In this document: piece by piece, positions 42,858 through 52,546 of the stretch
How positions within the stretch are numbered: position 1 is the first letter of the stretch
How the letters are laid out: each line of letters starts with the position of its first letter
Assembly (NCBI GenBank): GCA_002494725.1
Contig: DACG01000029.1
Span: 1-54,082, forward strand
From: Geoglobus sp. UBA235
GTDB taxonomy: Archaea; Halobacteriota; Archaeoglobi; Archaeoglobales; Archaeoglobaceae
Reading direction: 5' to 3'
DNA length: 54,082 nt
Notes under the pieces: model-generated
The model's database searches: none
What the model was told of the DNA's origin: nothing
What the model saw: only the letters and a program-made list of their open reading frames with translations
Program-made: the position numbers and the translations under genes

Positions 42858-43442
42858 ATGAAATACGGGCTTGCAAAGGAGGACTTGCTTGTATTTGGAA
42901 GGTATGATGCAAGTGAGGTTGAGGTTAGTGATCCTGCCCTTAAAAATTACATAAATCTCAATCCGAGGGTTGTTCCCCACACACATGGAAGGCATGCAAA
43001 CACCCCATTTGGAAAAAGAAATGTGTTCATTGTTGAGAGGCTGATAAACAAGGTGATGAGGAAGGAACATAACACAGGCAAGAAGATGCTTGCCTACAGC
43101 ATTGTCAAGGAGGCATTTGAGATAATTGAAAAGAAGACAAAGAAAAATCCCATTCAGGTTCTTGTTGATGCCATAATAAACGCGGGACCAAGGGAGGAGG
43201 TTGTGAGGCTCAAGTACGGAGGTATTGCAGTTCCAAAATCTGTTGACACGTCAAGCTCAAGAAGGGTTGATATCGCCCTCAGAAACATTGCTGAGGGAGC
43301 AAGAAGGGCTTCATTCAAATCAAAAAGGAGCATAGCCTCCTGTTTAGCAGATGAGATTATTGCTGCCGCAAACAACGAGAGCAGGAGTTATGCAGTATCA
43401 AAGAAGGAGGAAGTTGAGAGAGTTGCCAAGTCTGCAAGGTGA
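42858..43442 (+). CDS. rps7: Ribosomal protein S7
   Basis: The 194-residue archaeal S7 (S5e): LNPRVVPHTHGRHANTPFGK, then INKVMRKEHNTGKKMLAYSI and a C-terminal region with RSIASCLADEIIAAANNES. It follows rps12 by four bases and precedes EF-2 in the str-like cluster. Confidence 0.96.
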   Translation: MKYGLAKEDLLVFGRYDASEVEVSDPALKNYINLNPRVVPHTHGRHANTPFGKRNVFIVERLINKVMRKEHNTGKKMLAYSIVKEAFEIIEKKTKKNPIQVLVDAIINAGPREEVVRLKYGGIAVPKSVDTSSSRRVDIALRNIAEGARRASFKSKRSIASCLADEIIAAANNESRSYAVSKKEEVERVAKSAR

Positions 43443-43448
43443 TGAGAG

Positions 43449-45635
43449 ATGACAAGGGCAAAGAAAATGGTTGACAGAATAAAGGAGCTGATGCACCAGC
43501 CTGACAGGATAAGAAACATGGGGATTGTAGCTCATATAGATCACGGAAAGACAACCCTTTCAGACAATCTTCTGGCAGGAGCAGGAATGATCAGTGAGGA
43601 ACTGGCTGGAAGACAGCTTTACCTTGATTTTGATTCTCAGGAGCAGGAGAGAGGCATAACAATCAACTCAGCCAGCGTTTCCATGGTTCATGAGTACAAG
43701 GGAGAGGACTATCTGATAAACCTGATTGATACTCCCGGACATGTTGACTTTGGAGGAGAGGTTACAAGGGCGATGAGGGCTGTTGATGGGGTTATAGTTG
43801 TTGTTGATGCTGTTGAGGGCATAATGCCACAGACAGAGACGGTTTTAAGACAGGCACTGAAGGAGAATGTCAAGCCCGTTCTCTTCGTCAACAAGGTTGA
43901 CAGGCTTATAAGGGAACTCGAGGTAACTCCGGAGGAGATGCAGAAGAGGTTTGTAAAGGTCATCTCTGATGTAAACAAATTCATAAAGGCAGTCAATCCT
44001 CAAAAGTATGAGGAATGGAAGCTTGATGTGACAAATGGAAGCGTGGCTTTTGGATCCGCCCTGTACAACTGGGCTGTCAGTGTTCCATCGATGCAGGAGA
44101 CAGGGGTGGGATTCAAGGAGGTGTACGATTACCTCAAGGCCGACAACTCAAAGGAGCTTGCAAAGAAGAGTCCCCTCTTCAAGGTCGTTCTTGACATGGT
44201 TATCAGGCATCTCCCATCTCCGATTGAGGCTCAGAAGAGGAGAATCTCCACAATATGGAGGGGGGACTTGGAATCTGATGTTGGAAAGGCGATGCTCAAT
44301 TGCGATCCAAAGGGCCCTGTTGCCCTCATGATCACAAAAATTGTTACGGATCCTCACGCTGGAGAGATCGCTGTTGGAAGGCTTTTCAGCGGAACCTTGA
44401 AGGCTGGCACAGAGCTTCACATTCTTGACAAGAAGGCAAAGAATCGTGCCCAGACTGTGGGGCTTTTCATGGGACCAAGGAGGGTAGAGGTTGATGAGAT
44501 TCCTGCCGGCAACATAGTTGCAATTGTAGGCCTGAAGGACGCATCTGCAGGCTCAACATGCTCAACCTCTGAGGATATGGAGCCTTTTGAGAGCATAAAG
44601 CATTACAGCGAGCCTGTTGTGACGATGGCAATAGAGGCAAAGAACCCGAGAGATCTGCCAAAATTGATTGAGGTATTGAGAAAGCTTGCAAAGGAAGACC
44701 CAACCCTGCAGGTTACCTTGAATGAGGAAACTGGAGAGCATCTCATAAGCGGAATGGGAGAGCTCCATCTTGAGGTCAAGGTTGAGAGAATAAGAAGAGA
44801 CTTTGGCTTGGAGGTAAACACATCCCCTCCCATCGTTGTGTTCAGAGAAACGGTAACTACAGTCTCTCCATCTGTTGAAGGAAAGTCTCCAAACAAGCAC
44901 AACAGATTTTACATTGTTGTCGAGCCATGCCCTGAGGAGGTAATAAGGAGATTCAAGGAAGGCGAAATTGACATGAGAATGGATAAGAAAGAGAGGAGAA
45001 GACTTTTGCAGGAAGCTGGATTGCCGGGAGAGGAGGCTGCTGGAATTCAGGAGTATTTTGAAGGAAACATATTTGTTGATGTCACAAAGGGTATTCAGTA
45101 TCTCAATGAAACCATGGAACTCATACTGGAGGGATTCAGGGAGGCAATGCAGGCAGGACCTGTTGCGAGAGAGCCTGTTCATGGACTGAAGGTCAAGCTT
45201 GTGGACTGTAAGCTTCATGAGGATGCAGTCCACAGAGGGCCTGCTCAGGTTATTCCTGCTGTAAGATCTGCCATATTCGCCGCAATGCTCCAGGCAAGGC
45301 CTGCACTTCTTGAGCCAATGCAGAAGGTTTACATCACTGTCCCACAGGAAATGATGGGAGCTGTGACAAGAGAGATTCAGGGAAGAAGAGGTCAGATACT
45401 TGAAATTGAGTCAGAAGGTGATGCTGTGACTGTAATTGCCAAGGCTCCAGTCAAGGAGATGTTCGGATTCGCTGGAGCGATAAGAGGAGCAACATCTGGC
45501 AAGGCAATATGGAGTGTTGAGTTTGCAGGATTCGAGCAGGTTCCGCAGAATCTGTTTGAGCAGTTTGTTATGGAAGTCAGACAGAGAAAAGGCTTAAAGC
45601 TTGAGATACCAAAGCCTGAAGATTTCATCGGGTGA
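43449..45635 (+). CDS. fusA: Elongation factor 2
   Basis: The 728-residue translocase with P-loop AHIDHGKTT (residues 28-36), DTPGHVDFGGE, and NKVDRL in the GTPase domain. The domain IV tip contains LHEDAVHRGPAQVIP, in which the second His (about residue 595) is the site expected to be diphthamide. Part of the same operon as rps12 and rps7. Confidence 0.97.
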   Translation: MTRAKKMVDRIKELMHQPDRIRNMGIVAHIDHGKTTLSDNLLAGAGMISEELAGRQLYLDFDSQEQERGITINSASVSMVHEYKGEDYLINLIDTPGHVDFGGEVTRAMRAVDGVIVVVDAVEGIMPQTETVLRQALKENVKPVLFVNKVDRLIRELEVTPEEMQKRFVKVISDVNKFIKAVNPQKYEEWKLDVTNGSVAFGSALYNWAVSVPSMQETGVGFKEVYDYLKADNSKELAKKSPLFKVVLDMVIRHLPSPIEAQKRRISTIWRGDLESDVGKAMLNCDPKGPVALMITKIVTDPHAGEIAVGRLFSGTLKAGTELHILDKKAKNRAQTVGLFMGPRRVEVDEIPAGNIVAIVGLKDASAGSTCSTSEDMEPFESIKHYSEPVVTMAIEAKNPRDLPKLIEVLRKLAKEDPTLQVTLNEETGEHLISGMGELHLEVKVERIRRDFGLEVNTSPPIVVFRETVTTVSPSVEGKSPNKHNRFYIVVEPCPEEVIRRFKEGEIDMRMDKKERRRLLQEAGLPGEEAAGIQEYFEGNIFVDVTKGIQYLNETMELILEGFREAMQAGPVAREPVHGLKVKLVDCKLHEDAVHRGPAQVIPAVRSAIFAAMLQARPALLEPMQKVYITVPQEMMGAVTREIQGRRGQILEIESEGDAVTVIAKAPVKEMFGFAGAIRGATSGKAIWSVEFAGFEQVPQNLFEQFVMEVRQRKGLKLEIPKPEDFIG

Positions 45636-45637
45636 AA

Positions 45638-45647
45638 GTTTTATAAA
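45638..45647 (+). promoter_or_regulatory. Internal promoter of EF-1alpha
   Basis: GTTTTATAAA lies just after the EF-2 stop, and a strong GGAGGTGG ribosome binding site lies before ATG 45687. A transcript from about 45672 would have a 15-base leader, letting EF-1alpha be expressed above the operon level. Confidence 0.55.
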
Positions 45648-45686
45648 CCCTCTAATTTTTTAAGTCTGAGAAGGAGGTGGATAGAT

Positions 45687-46958
45687 ATGGCAAAGGAGAA
45701 GGAGCATATTAACGTCGCAATGATCGGACATGTGGACCACGGAAAGTCCACTCTGATTGGAAGGCTGCTGTACGATGCTGGAGAGATTCCAGAGCACATA
45801 ATTGAGAAATACAGAAAGGAGGCTCAGGAGAAGGGTAAGGCAACATTTGAGTTTGCATGGGTCATGGACAGGCTGAAAGAAGAAAGAGAGAGAGGTATCA
45901 CAATTGATGTTGCTCACAGAAAGTTCAACACCCAGAAGTACGAGATCACGATCGTCGACTGTCCCGGCCATAGAGATTTCATCAAGAACATGATTACCGG
46001 AGCTTCTCAGGCTGATGCTGCAATTCTTGTTGTTGATGTTGTGGACTGCGTTCAGGCACAGACAAAGGAGCACGTATTCCTTGCAAGGACTCTCGGCATA
46101 AACCAGCTCATTGTAGCCATAAACAAGATGGACAGAGTAAACTATGACCAGAAGGAGTTCGAGAAGTGCAGAGATGCAGTTGTCAAGCTCATTCAGCTTG
46201 TTGGTTACAAGCCAGATGAGACCCCGGTCATTCCTGTATCAGCTTACAATGGAGACAATGTCCTTAACAGAAGTGAGGCAACATCATGGTACAATGGCCC
46301 GACAATATTCGAGGCTCTTGATGCACTCAAGCCACCAGAGAAGCTGACCGACAAGCCTCTCAGAATTCCTATTCAGGATGTTTACTCAATCAGCGGTGTT
46401 GGAACAGTACCGGTTGGGAGAGTTGAGAGCGGTGTGCTCAAGGTTGGAGACAAGGTCATTTTCAATCCCGCAGGCGTGTCAGGAGAGGTAAAGAGCATTG
46501 AAATGCATCATGAGGCGATTCCACAGGCTGAGCCAGGGGACAACATTGGCTTTAACGTCAGAGGTGTGAGCAAGAACGACATAAGAAGAGGAGACGTTGC
46601 AGGTCATCCCGACTCACCACCCACAGTTGTAAGGGACTTCACAGCCCAGATCGTTGTTCTGCAGCATCCAACAGCAATAACAGTCGGATACACTCCAGTT
46701 GTACATGCTCACACAGCTCAGGTTGCATGCCAGTTCGTTGAACTGCAGAAGAAGATCGACCCAAGAACAGGACAGGTGAAGGAAGAGAACCCGCAGTTCC
46801 TGAAGACTGGAGATGCAGCAATTGTCAAACTGCAGCCAACAAGGCCAATGGTCATTGAAAAAGTGAAAGACATCCCGCCAATGGGCAGGTTTGCAGTTAG
46901 AGACATGGGCATGACAGTTGCAGCCGGAATGGTTCTCGAACTCACTCCGAGAGGCTGA
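45687..46958 (+). CDS. tuf: Elongation factor 1-alpha
   Basis: The 423-residue aminoacyl-tRNA carrier with GHVDHGKST (residues 14-22), DCPGHRDFIKNM and NKMDRV, followed by two beta-barrel domains (RIPIQDVYSISGVGTVPVGR). It has a putative own promoter and very strong ribosome binding site. Confidence 0.97.
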   Translation: MAKEKEHINVAMIGHVDHGKSTLIGRLLYDAGEIPEHIIEKYRKEAQEKGKATFEFAWVMDRLKEERERGITIDVAHRKFNTQKYEITIVDCPGHRDFIKNMITGASQADAAILVVDVVDCVQAQTKEHVFLARTLGINQLIVAINKMDRVNYDQKEFEKCRDAVVKLIQLVGYKPDETPVIPVSAYNGDNVLNRSEATSWYNGPTIFEALDALKPPEKLTDKPLRIPIQDVYSISGVGTVPVGRVESGVLKVGDKVIFNPAGVSGEVKSIEMHHEAIPQAEPGDNIGFNVRGVSKNDIRRGDVAGHPDSPPTVVRDFTAQIVVLQHPTAITVGYTPVVHAHTAQVACQFVELQKKIDPRTGQVKEENPQFLKTGDAAIVKLQPTRPMVIEKVKDIPPMGRFAVRDMGMTVAAGMVLELTPRG

Positions 46959-46990
46959 ATTTTTTAACCCAATTTTTTAGGGTGGATTTC

Positions 46991-47311
46991 ATGGCAATTA
47001 AGGGTTACAAGGCAAGAATCAGGCTTTCTGGACTGAATCCTCAGGATCTTGACAGGATATGCAACCAGATAAAGGAGATTGCCATCAAAACCGGAGTTGA
47101 GATCAGCGGTCCTATCCCATTGCCAACAAAGAGACTTGTTGTTCCCACGAGGAAGAGCCCTGATGGAGAGGGTAGCGAGACATGGGATCACTGGGAGATG
47201 AGGATTCACAAGAGACTAATTGACATAGCAGCAGATGAGAGGGCTTTGAGACAGATAATGAGAATTCAGGTTCCCAAGGATGTTAACATTGAAATAGTTC
47301 TTGAAAGCTAA
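46991..47311 (+). CDS. rps10: Ribosomal protein S10
   Basis: The 106-residue archaeal S10 (S20e), beginning MAIKGYKARIRLSG and including PIPLPTKRLVVPTRKSP. ATG 46991 has GGGTGG five bases upstream; the GTG at 46982 is inside that region and less likely. It ends the translation cluster. Confidence 0.96.
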   Translation: MAIKGYKARIRLSGLNPQDLDRICNQIKEIAIKTGVEISGPIPLPTKRLVVPTRKSPDGEGSETWDHWEMRIHKRLIDIAADERALRQIMRIQVPKDVNIEIVLES

Positions 47312-47316
47312 TTTTT

Positions 47317-48237
47317 ATGGAATTTAAGATCACATTTCTTGGCACGTCTGGCACTGTACCAACAACTGAAAGGAATCCTTCATCAATTTTCATCTCTTTT
47401 GGCGGTGAAAAGATCCTGTTTGACTGCGGTGAGGGAACTCAGAGACAGATGATGAGGGCAAAAACGGGGTTCGGGATAAGCTCAGTTTTCATAACCCACA
47501 TGCACACAGACCATTTCATAGGTCTCTTCGGACTGATTGAATCAATGTCCCTGAATGGAAGAGAGAGACCACTTCACGTTTACTGCCCGGAACCAGACTT
47601 CCTCAGAATGCTTTTCAGAAGTTTCGGGTATGAAAATCTGGATTTCAGAATACACGTACATGGCCTTGAAGATGGAGATTTTGTTAAATTCAGAAATTTC
47701 AGGGTTGTGGCATTTGAAACTGAACATATTGTGAAGAGTGTGGGGTATGCTCTGATTGAGGATTCAAGGTACAGATTCTCTCCTGAGAAGGCGAAGAATC
47801 TCGGAATTCCTCCAGGACCTCTCTACAAGAGACTCGCAGAGGGGGAGAGTGTTGTATTTAACGGCAAAACAGTCCGGCCCGAGGATGTTACAGATGGTGT
47901 TGTCAGAGGGAGAAAGGTTGTTTACACAGGAGATACAAGACCTGTCGGAAAGATTGTTGAGGTTGCTGAAAGTGCCGATGTGCTGATCCACGACTCTTCC
48001 TTCACCTCTGAATTAAGTGACTGGGCTGAAGAAACCAAGCACTCAACAGCCCTTGAGGCTGCTGAACTGGCAAAAAAGGCCAGTGTTAAGCTTCTTGTGC
48101 TCACCCACATAAGTGCGAGGTATTCAAAGGATGCAGCTCCTCTTGTCGATGAGGCCAAGAAGGTTTTTGAGGATGTTATTGTTGCAGAAGATTTTCTGGA
48201 ATTGAGCTTAGACAGGAATAGTTTCGGAAAGAAGTAG
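47317..48237 (+). CDS. rnz: Ribonuclease Z (tRNA 3'-processing)
   Basis: A 306-residue short-form tRNase Z that cuts the 3' trailer of pre-tRNA. The metallo-beta-lactamase motif HMHTDH is at residues 61-66, with later ligands in the GDTRP and LTHISARY segments. The opening FLGTSGTVPTTERNPSS is typical, and there is the flexible-arm insert around ARTIN-like GIPPGPLYKRLAEGE. It starts five bases after rps10 and its end overlaps the convergent ccdA gene by about 30 bases. Confidence 0.95.
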   Translation: MEFKITFLGTSGTVPTTERNPSSIFISFGGEKILFDCGEGTQRQMMRAKTGFGISSVFITHMHTDHFIGLFGLIESMSLNGRERPLHVYCPEPDFLRMLFRSFGYENLDFRIHVHGLEDGDFVKFRNFRVVAFETEHIVKSVGYALIEDSRYRFSPEKAKNLGIPPGPLYKRLAEGESVVFNGKTVRPEDVTDGVVRGRKVVYTGDTRPVGKIVEVAESADVLIHDSSFTSELSDWAEETKHSTALEAAELAKKASVKLLVLTHISARYSKDAAPLVDEAKKVFEDVIVAEDFLELSLDRNSFGKK

Positions 48238-48840
48238 TTCAATCTGAGTCAACACTCCTGTCAGTGCGAGAATAACATAAATCATGATTATATATCCTGA
48301 AATTTTTCTGATTCTTTCTCCAAACTCAGCAATTGTCTTTCTTTTTTCAGAGAATCTCAAGATTACTCCAACAGCAGTTGCAATTCCGAATCCGAAAAAG
48401 AGCATAGAAATTGTTCCGGAAATACTGGATGAATTCATGATGTTATAAGAGAGAAGGGCACCGACAACAGGACCTATGCATGGAATCCACACAATTCCCA
48501 AGAGAAATCCAAATAAAAAGCCATCAGCAGGTATCTTTATTCTGCCCACAATTCTTGAAGTGAACGAGGAATACCGGATGAAAAGTCTGTCAGAAATCAA
48601 TACTGCACTGAAAGCTGTCAGACCTGCATAGGCCAGAAAATTCAGATTTTCTTCATTTGGAAGCAATTCTGTCAGTGTACCGAGAATCGTAAACATTGTG
48701 ACCATTCCAAGAACTATCAAAACTCCCCTCTTCCAATTTCCCATTGATCCTGCAAATATGACAGGAATAAGGGGGAGAACACACGGTGAGATAACAGCTA
48801 TTATTCCAGCCAGATATGAAAGCAGAATCTCAATTATCAT
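48208..48840 (-). CDS. ccdA: CcdA-type thiol-reductant membrane transporter
   Basis: A 210-residue membrane protein of the CcdA/DsbD family with six hydrophobic segments and the two redox Cys in SPCVLPLIP (helix 1) and IPCIGPVVG (helix 4). CcdA passes electrons to the outside to keep apocytochrome c thiols reduced, so it is a likely partner in maturation of the pentahaem cytochromes encoded at 10.7-11.9 kb. Its ATG overlaps the stop of the upstream RecA-like gene. Confidence 0.9.
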   Translation of the reverse strand: MIIEILLSYLAGIIAVISPCVLPLIPVIFAGSMGNWKRGVLIVLGMVTMFTILGTLTELLPNEENLNFLAYAGLTAFSAVLISDRLFIRYSSFTSRIVGRIKIPADGFLFGFLLGIVWIPCIGPVVGALLSYNIMNSSSISGTISMLFFGFGIATAVGVILRFSEKRKTIAEFGERIRKISGYIIMIYVILALTGVLTQIELLLSETIPV

Positions 48841-49481
48841 TTCTCAATCCTGAGCTGGGATTTAATGAAGCTGTCAAGCTCATCAGGAATCAGAAGGTCA
48901 TCCTTCACAATTTTGAGCTCACCAACCTCCCTCTCCACGTAACTTGATGCTCTCACCACCTTAATGAGCCTTCTAACATCCTCTTTATTGAAAATTCTGT
49001 CAAGCTCGAGAATGTTGTTGAAAACAAGGCTTATTGAAGTTTCAGTGTGGACGTCATGGGCATTCTTGACGAGAGTGAATATCCCTGAACCGTTGTCAGA
49101 TGTCATCCTCACCACAATGTTTCTGAGAAAGTGTATGACCTTCTGAGGACTGTGATAGAGAAGCAAACCAGAAATGGAGTCAAAAGATATGAAATAATCT
49201 TTTTTAAGGCTGTCAAGAGCTTTCCCTATTGCAATACTCACCTCGTTCAGATTGAGGGGGTTGTTCACAATTATATCTCTGGGCATGATATTTATTTTCT
49301 GATCCCAAGTATGGGTGTCCACAACCCACAGTTCTCCCTCAAAGTCTCTGATTTTTTCTCGGACATTTGGTGCACTTTCAGTAGTTGAGATCCAGAGAAC
49401 CTTGTCGAAGCATTTCAGATACTTTAGAATAAGCCTCGTTTTCCCTGTTCCGGGTGAACCTATCAGCAAGAGTGAACCCAT
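48837..49481 (-). CDS. RecA-superfamily ATPase, KaiC-like
   Basis: A 214-residue protein opening directly with Walker A (GSPGTGKT, residues 8-15), followed by KVLWISTTES, a strand VDTHTWDQK and the Walker B-like KDYFISFDSISGLLLY. It is a reduced KaiC-like domain lacking the usual opening sequence before the P-loop. It is translationally coupled to ccdA by a four-base ATGA overlap. Function unknown. A TATA-like AAAATTTTTTAAATG sits about 25 bases before the start. Confidence 0.72.
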   Translation of the reverse strand: MGSLLLIGSPGTGKTRLILKYLKCFDKVLWISTTESAPNVREKIRDFEGELWVVDTHTWDQKINIMPRDIIVNNPLNLNEVSIAIGKALDSLKKDYFISFDSISGLLLYHSPQKVIHFLRNIVVRMTSDNGSGIFTLVKNAHDVHTETSISLVFNNILELDRIFNKEDVRRLIKVVRASSYVEREVGELKIVKDDLLIPDELDSFIKSQLRIEK

Positions 49482-49524
49482 TCTATCACCAATTCAGATA
49501 CTCATTTAAAAAATTTTTTCCATT

Positions 49525-50670
49525 TTAATTTCTCTTCTCGACATATTTTTTGGCAAATTCTTCAAGTCTCGAAAGCATTTCAATTATATTCTCTGTGCTT
49601 GTGGCGTAGCTCAACCTAACCCAATGATTGTAGCTTTTTCCAAAACCAGAACCAGGAGTAACTGCAACGTGGTATTCCTCAAGAAATCTCCTTGAAAACT
49701 CATTACCATCCATTCCTGTGTTCATGAAAATGTAGAACGCACCATCTGGAGGCGCAAAATCAAATCCAAGCTCTTTAAGACCCTTTGCAAGAATATCCCT
49801 TCTCCTCCTGAATTCATTGACCATCTCCTCAACAAAGCTCTGATCCCCTCTCAGTGCAGAGATGCCCGCATACTGAACAAACGTGGTTGGAGAGCTTATC
49901 GAATGAGACTGGATCTTTCTCATCTTTGCAATCACCGATTCTTCAGCAATCGCATATCCGAGCCTCCATCCGGTCATTGCATAGGTTTTTGAGAATGCAT
50001 TTATCGTTATGGTTCTCTCAAACATTCCATCAAATGATGCAATGCTGTAATGCTCCCCTTCAAAGATTATTCTCTCATACACCTCATCTGACATGATGTG
50101 AAGATCATGATCTGCAGCAAGATCGCACACCTTTTTTATAAATTCCTTCGTGTAAACCACTCCTATGGGGTTGTTCGGGGAGTTTACAACAATCATCCTG
50201 GTTTTTGGAGTGATGTGCTCCTCAATCTCCGCATCCCTGAAGTCATCAGAATGTCTGACAAAAACAGGCCTCCCACCTGCCAGGAGGACGGCTGCTTCGT
50301 AGCTGACCCATGCAGGCTCAAGAAGAATCACCTCATCTCCCTCACTGATAAGTGCCTGCATTGCTTCATATATCGCATACTTGGCTCCTGCAGTCACAAT
50401 TACGTTTTCAGGAGTGGCAGAGATGCCGTTTTCAGCTCTTGCTTTATCTGCTATTGCCTCTCTCAGCTCTGGAATTCCCTGAGCCGGAGCATAGAATGTC
50501 TTCCCATCCTTCAAAGCCTGGCATGCTGACTCTACTATGTGCCTTGGAGTTGTGAAATCGGGTTCTCCAAGACCCATATCTATTACACTTTTCCCCTCCT
50601 TCCTCAGCTGTTTTGCCCTCTCTGAGATTTTCATTGTGGCCGATGGCTGTATCAGGTCAGCCCTGCTCAT
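49525..50670 (-). CDS. aspC: Class I aminotransferase (aspartate aminotransferase-like)
   Basis: A 381-residue fold-type I PLP enzyme of the aspartate aminotransferase subgroup Ib. The PLP Lys is in INAFSKTYAMTGWRLGY (about residue 228), with the conserved VNSPNNPIG and the C-terminal GFGKSYNHWVRLSYA containing the carboxylate-binding Arg. It overlaps ribH by 14 bases at the start. Aspartate or another amino acid as substrate cannot be fixed from sequence alone. Confidence 0.88.
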   Translation of the reverse strand: MSRADLIQPSATMKISERAKQLRKEGKSVIDMGLGEPDFTTPRHIVESACQALKDGKTFYAPAQGIPELREAIADKARAENGISATPENVIVTAGAKYAIYEAMQALISEGDEVILLEPAWVSYEAAVLLAGGRPVFVRHSDDFRDAEIEEHITPKTRMIVVNSPNNPIGVVYTKEFIKKVCDLAADHDLHIMSDEVYERIIFEGEHYSIASFDGMFERTITINAFSKTYAMTGWRLGYAIAEESVIAKMRKIQSHSISSPTTFVQYAGISALRGDQSFVEEMVNEFRRRRDILAKGLKELGFDFAPPDGAFYIFMNTGMDGNEFSRRFLEEYHVAVTPGSGFGKSYNHWVRLSYATSTENIIEMLSRLEEFAKKYVEKRN

Positions 50671-51082
50671 ACTGCTTTAACCTCCTGGCCAGCTTTACTG
50701 CAGCTTCAACAGCTCTCTTGGCGTAATCAATTCTCTGCTGGGCTGCAATTCTTCCCATTCCCGGTCCGCTTATTCCCAAGGATACAGGTATCCCGTATTC
50801 AAGGCTGAGATCCATTATCTTTCTTGCAGAATGCTGTGCAACAACCTCATCATGCTCCGTTTCACCCTCAATAACACATCCAAGTGTTGCAACAGCATCA
50901 ACTCTCCTCTTTTCAAGCATTTTCTTGAGAGCAATCGGAATATCAAAAACTCCCGGTACCCTTATAACATCAACGATCTCAGCCCCAAGAAATTCAGCAT
51001 GCTCTCTTGCAAGAATTTCCATCATGTAGGTTATGTCCCTGTTGAACTCAGCAACCACAAGGCCAAGCTTAACTTTATCCAT
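50657..51082 (-). CDS. ribH: 6,7-dimethyl-8-ribityllumazine synthase
   Basis: A 141-residue lumazine synthase, the penultimate enzyme of riboflavin synthesis. Family segments are VAEFNRDITYMM, VPGVFDIPIALK and the catalytic GCVIEGETEHDEVVA with its His. An A/T block TATTATTATATAC about 27 bases upstream suggests a leaderless transcript that also includes the aminotransferase. Confidence 0.93.
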   Translation of the reverse strand: MDKVKLGLVVAEFNRDITYMMEILAREHAEFLGAEIVDVIRVPGVFDIPIALKKMLEKRRVDAVATLGCVIEGETEHDEVVAQHSARKIMDLSLEYGIPVSLGISGPGMGRIAAQQRIDYAKRAVEAAVKLARRLKQYEQG

Positions 51083-51141
51083 AACCTACCCTGTTGAAGA
51101 TTGTATATAATAATATCTGAAGCCGGAAAAGAAAAAAGAGG

Positions 51142-52461
51142 TTAGATAATTCCTCCAAGATACAGGAAGTAGAGGGCAAAGACCAGTGCAAGAACATACA
51201 TCAGCGGATGTACCTCCCTGTATCTTCCTGCAACCACCTTCAGTATGACGTAGCTCAGGAATCCTGCTCCGATCCCATCTGCAATCGAGTAGGTGTAGGG
51301 GATTGTGACAAGCACAAAGAATGCCGGCAGAGCTTCGGTCAGATCGTCAAAGTCTATGTTTCTCACAACTGTAATCATGTAAAACCCCACTATCATCAGG
51401 GCTGGAGCGGTTGCCTGAGATGGGATAATTTTCGCAATCGGAGAGACGAAGAGTCCTATTGCAAGGAAAAGCAGTCCAACAACAACTGCTGTCATTCCTG
51501 TCCTGCCACCCTCCTCTATACCTGCAGCACTCTCTATATATGTTGTCACGGTTGAAGTTCCGAGCAGTGCACCGAATGAGGTTCCTATAGCGTCTGTTAG
51601 CAGTATTTTCTCGCTGTCAGGAATGCTTCCATCCTCTTTCATAAAACCTGCCTTAGCGCTCAGTCCAGCAACCGTTCCGAGGGTGTCGAAGAAGTCAACC
51701 ATGAAGAATGCAAAAACAACCCCTATGGCTCCAACACTGAGAAGTCCTGAGAGGTCAAGCTGGAACAGTGTTTTATCGAGGGTTGGTAGTGCGAAAATAC
51801 TATCTGGAGGCGGAGAAACACCCACCACAACTGCAACAAGCGTGGCAGCTATGATTGAGAAGAGCAAAGCTCCGGGCACATTTCTCACCATGAGAAGGAA
51901 GGCAATGACAAGTCCGATCATCGCAACCCAGAACTCAGGACTTGAGAAATTCTGAGTTCCGAGAGTTACAAGGGTTGCCGGACTATCAACAACAATTCCC
52001 GCTGCTTTCATACCAATCAGTGTCAGAAAAAGTCCGATACCTGCTCCAATGGCATATTTCTGGCTTGCCGGGATGGCGTTTATCACGGCAGTTCGTACAC
52101 CTGACAATGAGAGTGCTATGAAAATCAATCCTTCAACAAACACCGCTGCAAGGGCTATCTGCCAGGAATAACCGATTCCCAGAACCACACCGTATGTGAA
52201 GTAGGCATTCAACCCCATGCCGGGAGCGAGAGCAAAGGGCTTTCTGGCATAAAGGCCCATTATTATGGTGGCAATTCCTGCGGAAAGTGCTGTTGCAGTT
52301 ACCAAGCTTGGTATGGCCTCTTTTCCTATGGCATCGCTCAGAATCAGCGGATTTACAAAGATTATGTAACTCATTGTCATGAAGGTCGTCACTCCTGCAA
52401 GGATCTCTGTTCTCATGTCCGTCCCGAATTTTTTAAACTCAAAATAGTCATCCAGAGCCAT
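51142..52461 (-). CDS. AzgA-type purine (adenine/hypoxanthine/guanine) permease
   Basis: A 439-residue polytopic permease of the NCS2/AzgA family, with the family opening EILAGVTTFMTMSYIIFVNP, then MGLNAYFTYG, GIGLFLTLIGM, FFDTLGTVAGLSAKAGF and GTSTVTTYIESAAGIEEGGRTG. It imports purine bases with protons. The divergent promoter region at 52482-52497 contains a TATA-like block on the minus strand. Confidence 0.9.
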   Translation of the reverse strand: MALDDYFEFKKFGTDMRTEILAGVTTFMTMSYIIFVNPLILSDAIGKEAIPSLVTATALSAGIATIIMGLYARKPFALAPGMGLNAYFTYGVVLGIGYSWQIALAAVFVEGLIFIALSLSGVRTAVINAIPASQKYAIGAGIGLFLTLIGMKAAGIVVDSPATLVTLGTQNFSSPEFWVAMIGLVIAFLLMVRNVPGALLFSIIAATLVAVVVGVSPPPDSIFALPTLDKTLFQLDLSGLLSVGAIGVVFAFFMVDFFDTLGTVAGLSAKAGFMKEDGSIPDSEKILLTDAIGTSFGALLGTSTVTTYIESAAGIEEGGRTGMTAVVVGLLFLAIGLFVSPIAKIIPSQATAPALMIVGFYMITVVRNIDFDDLTEALPAFFVLVTIPYTYSIADGIGAGFLSYVILKVVAGRYREVHPLMYVLALVFALYFLYLGGII

Positions 52462-52481
52462 GTGGGTTGTTGAATCTATGA

Positions 52482-52497
52482 TTTTTAAAAATTTACG
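52482..52497 (-). promoter_or_regulatory. TATA region of the purine permease
   Basis: TAAATTTTTAAAAATC on the minus strand lies about 27 bases before ATG 52461. Confidence 0.45.
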
Positions 52498-52546
52498 TGA
52501 ATGGGAACCAAAATATTATCTGCACAATTTTAAATTGTTGAAAGGT

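Noticed and set aside
44562..45233. Open frame of 223 codons opposite EF-2
   Set aside because: Shadow of the well-conserved EF-2 gene with no start signal or protein-like motif.
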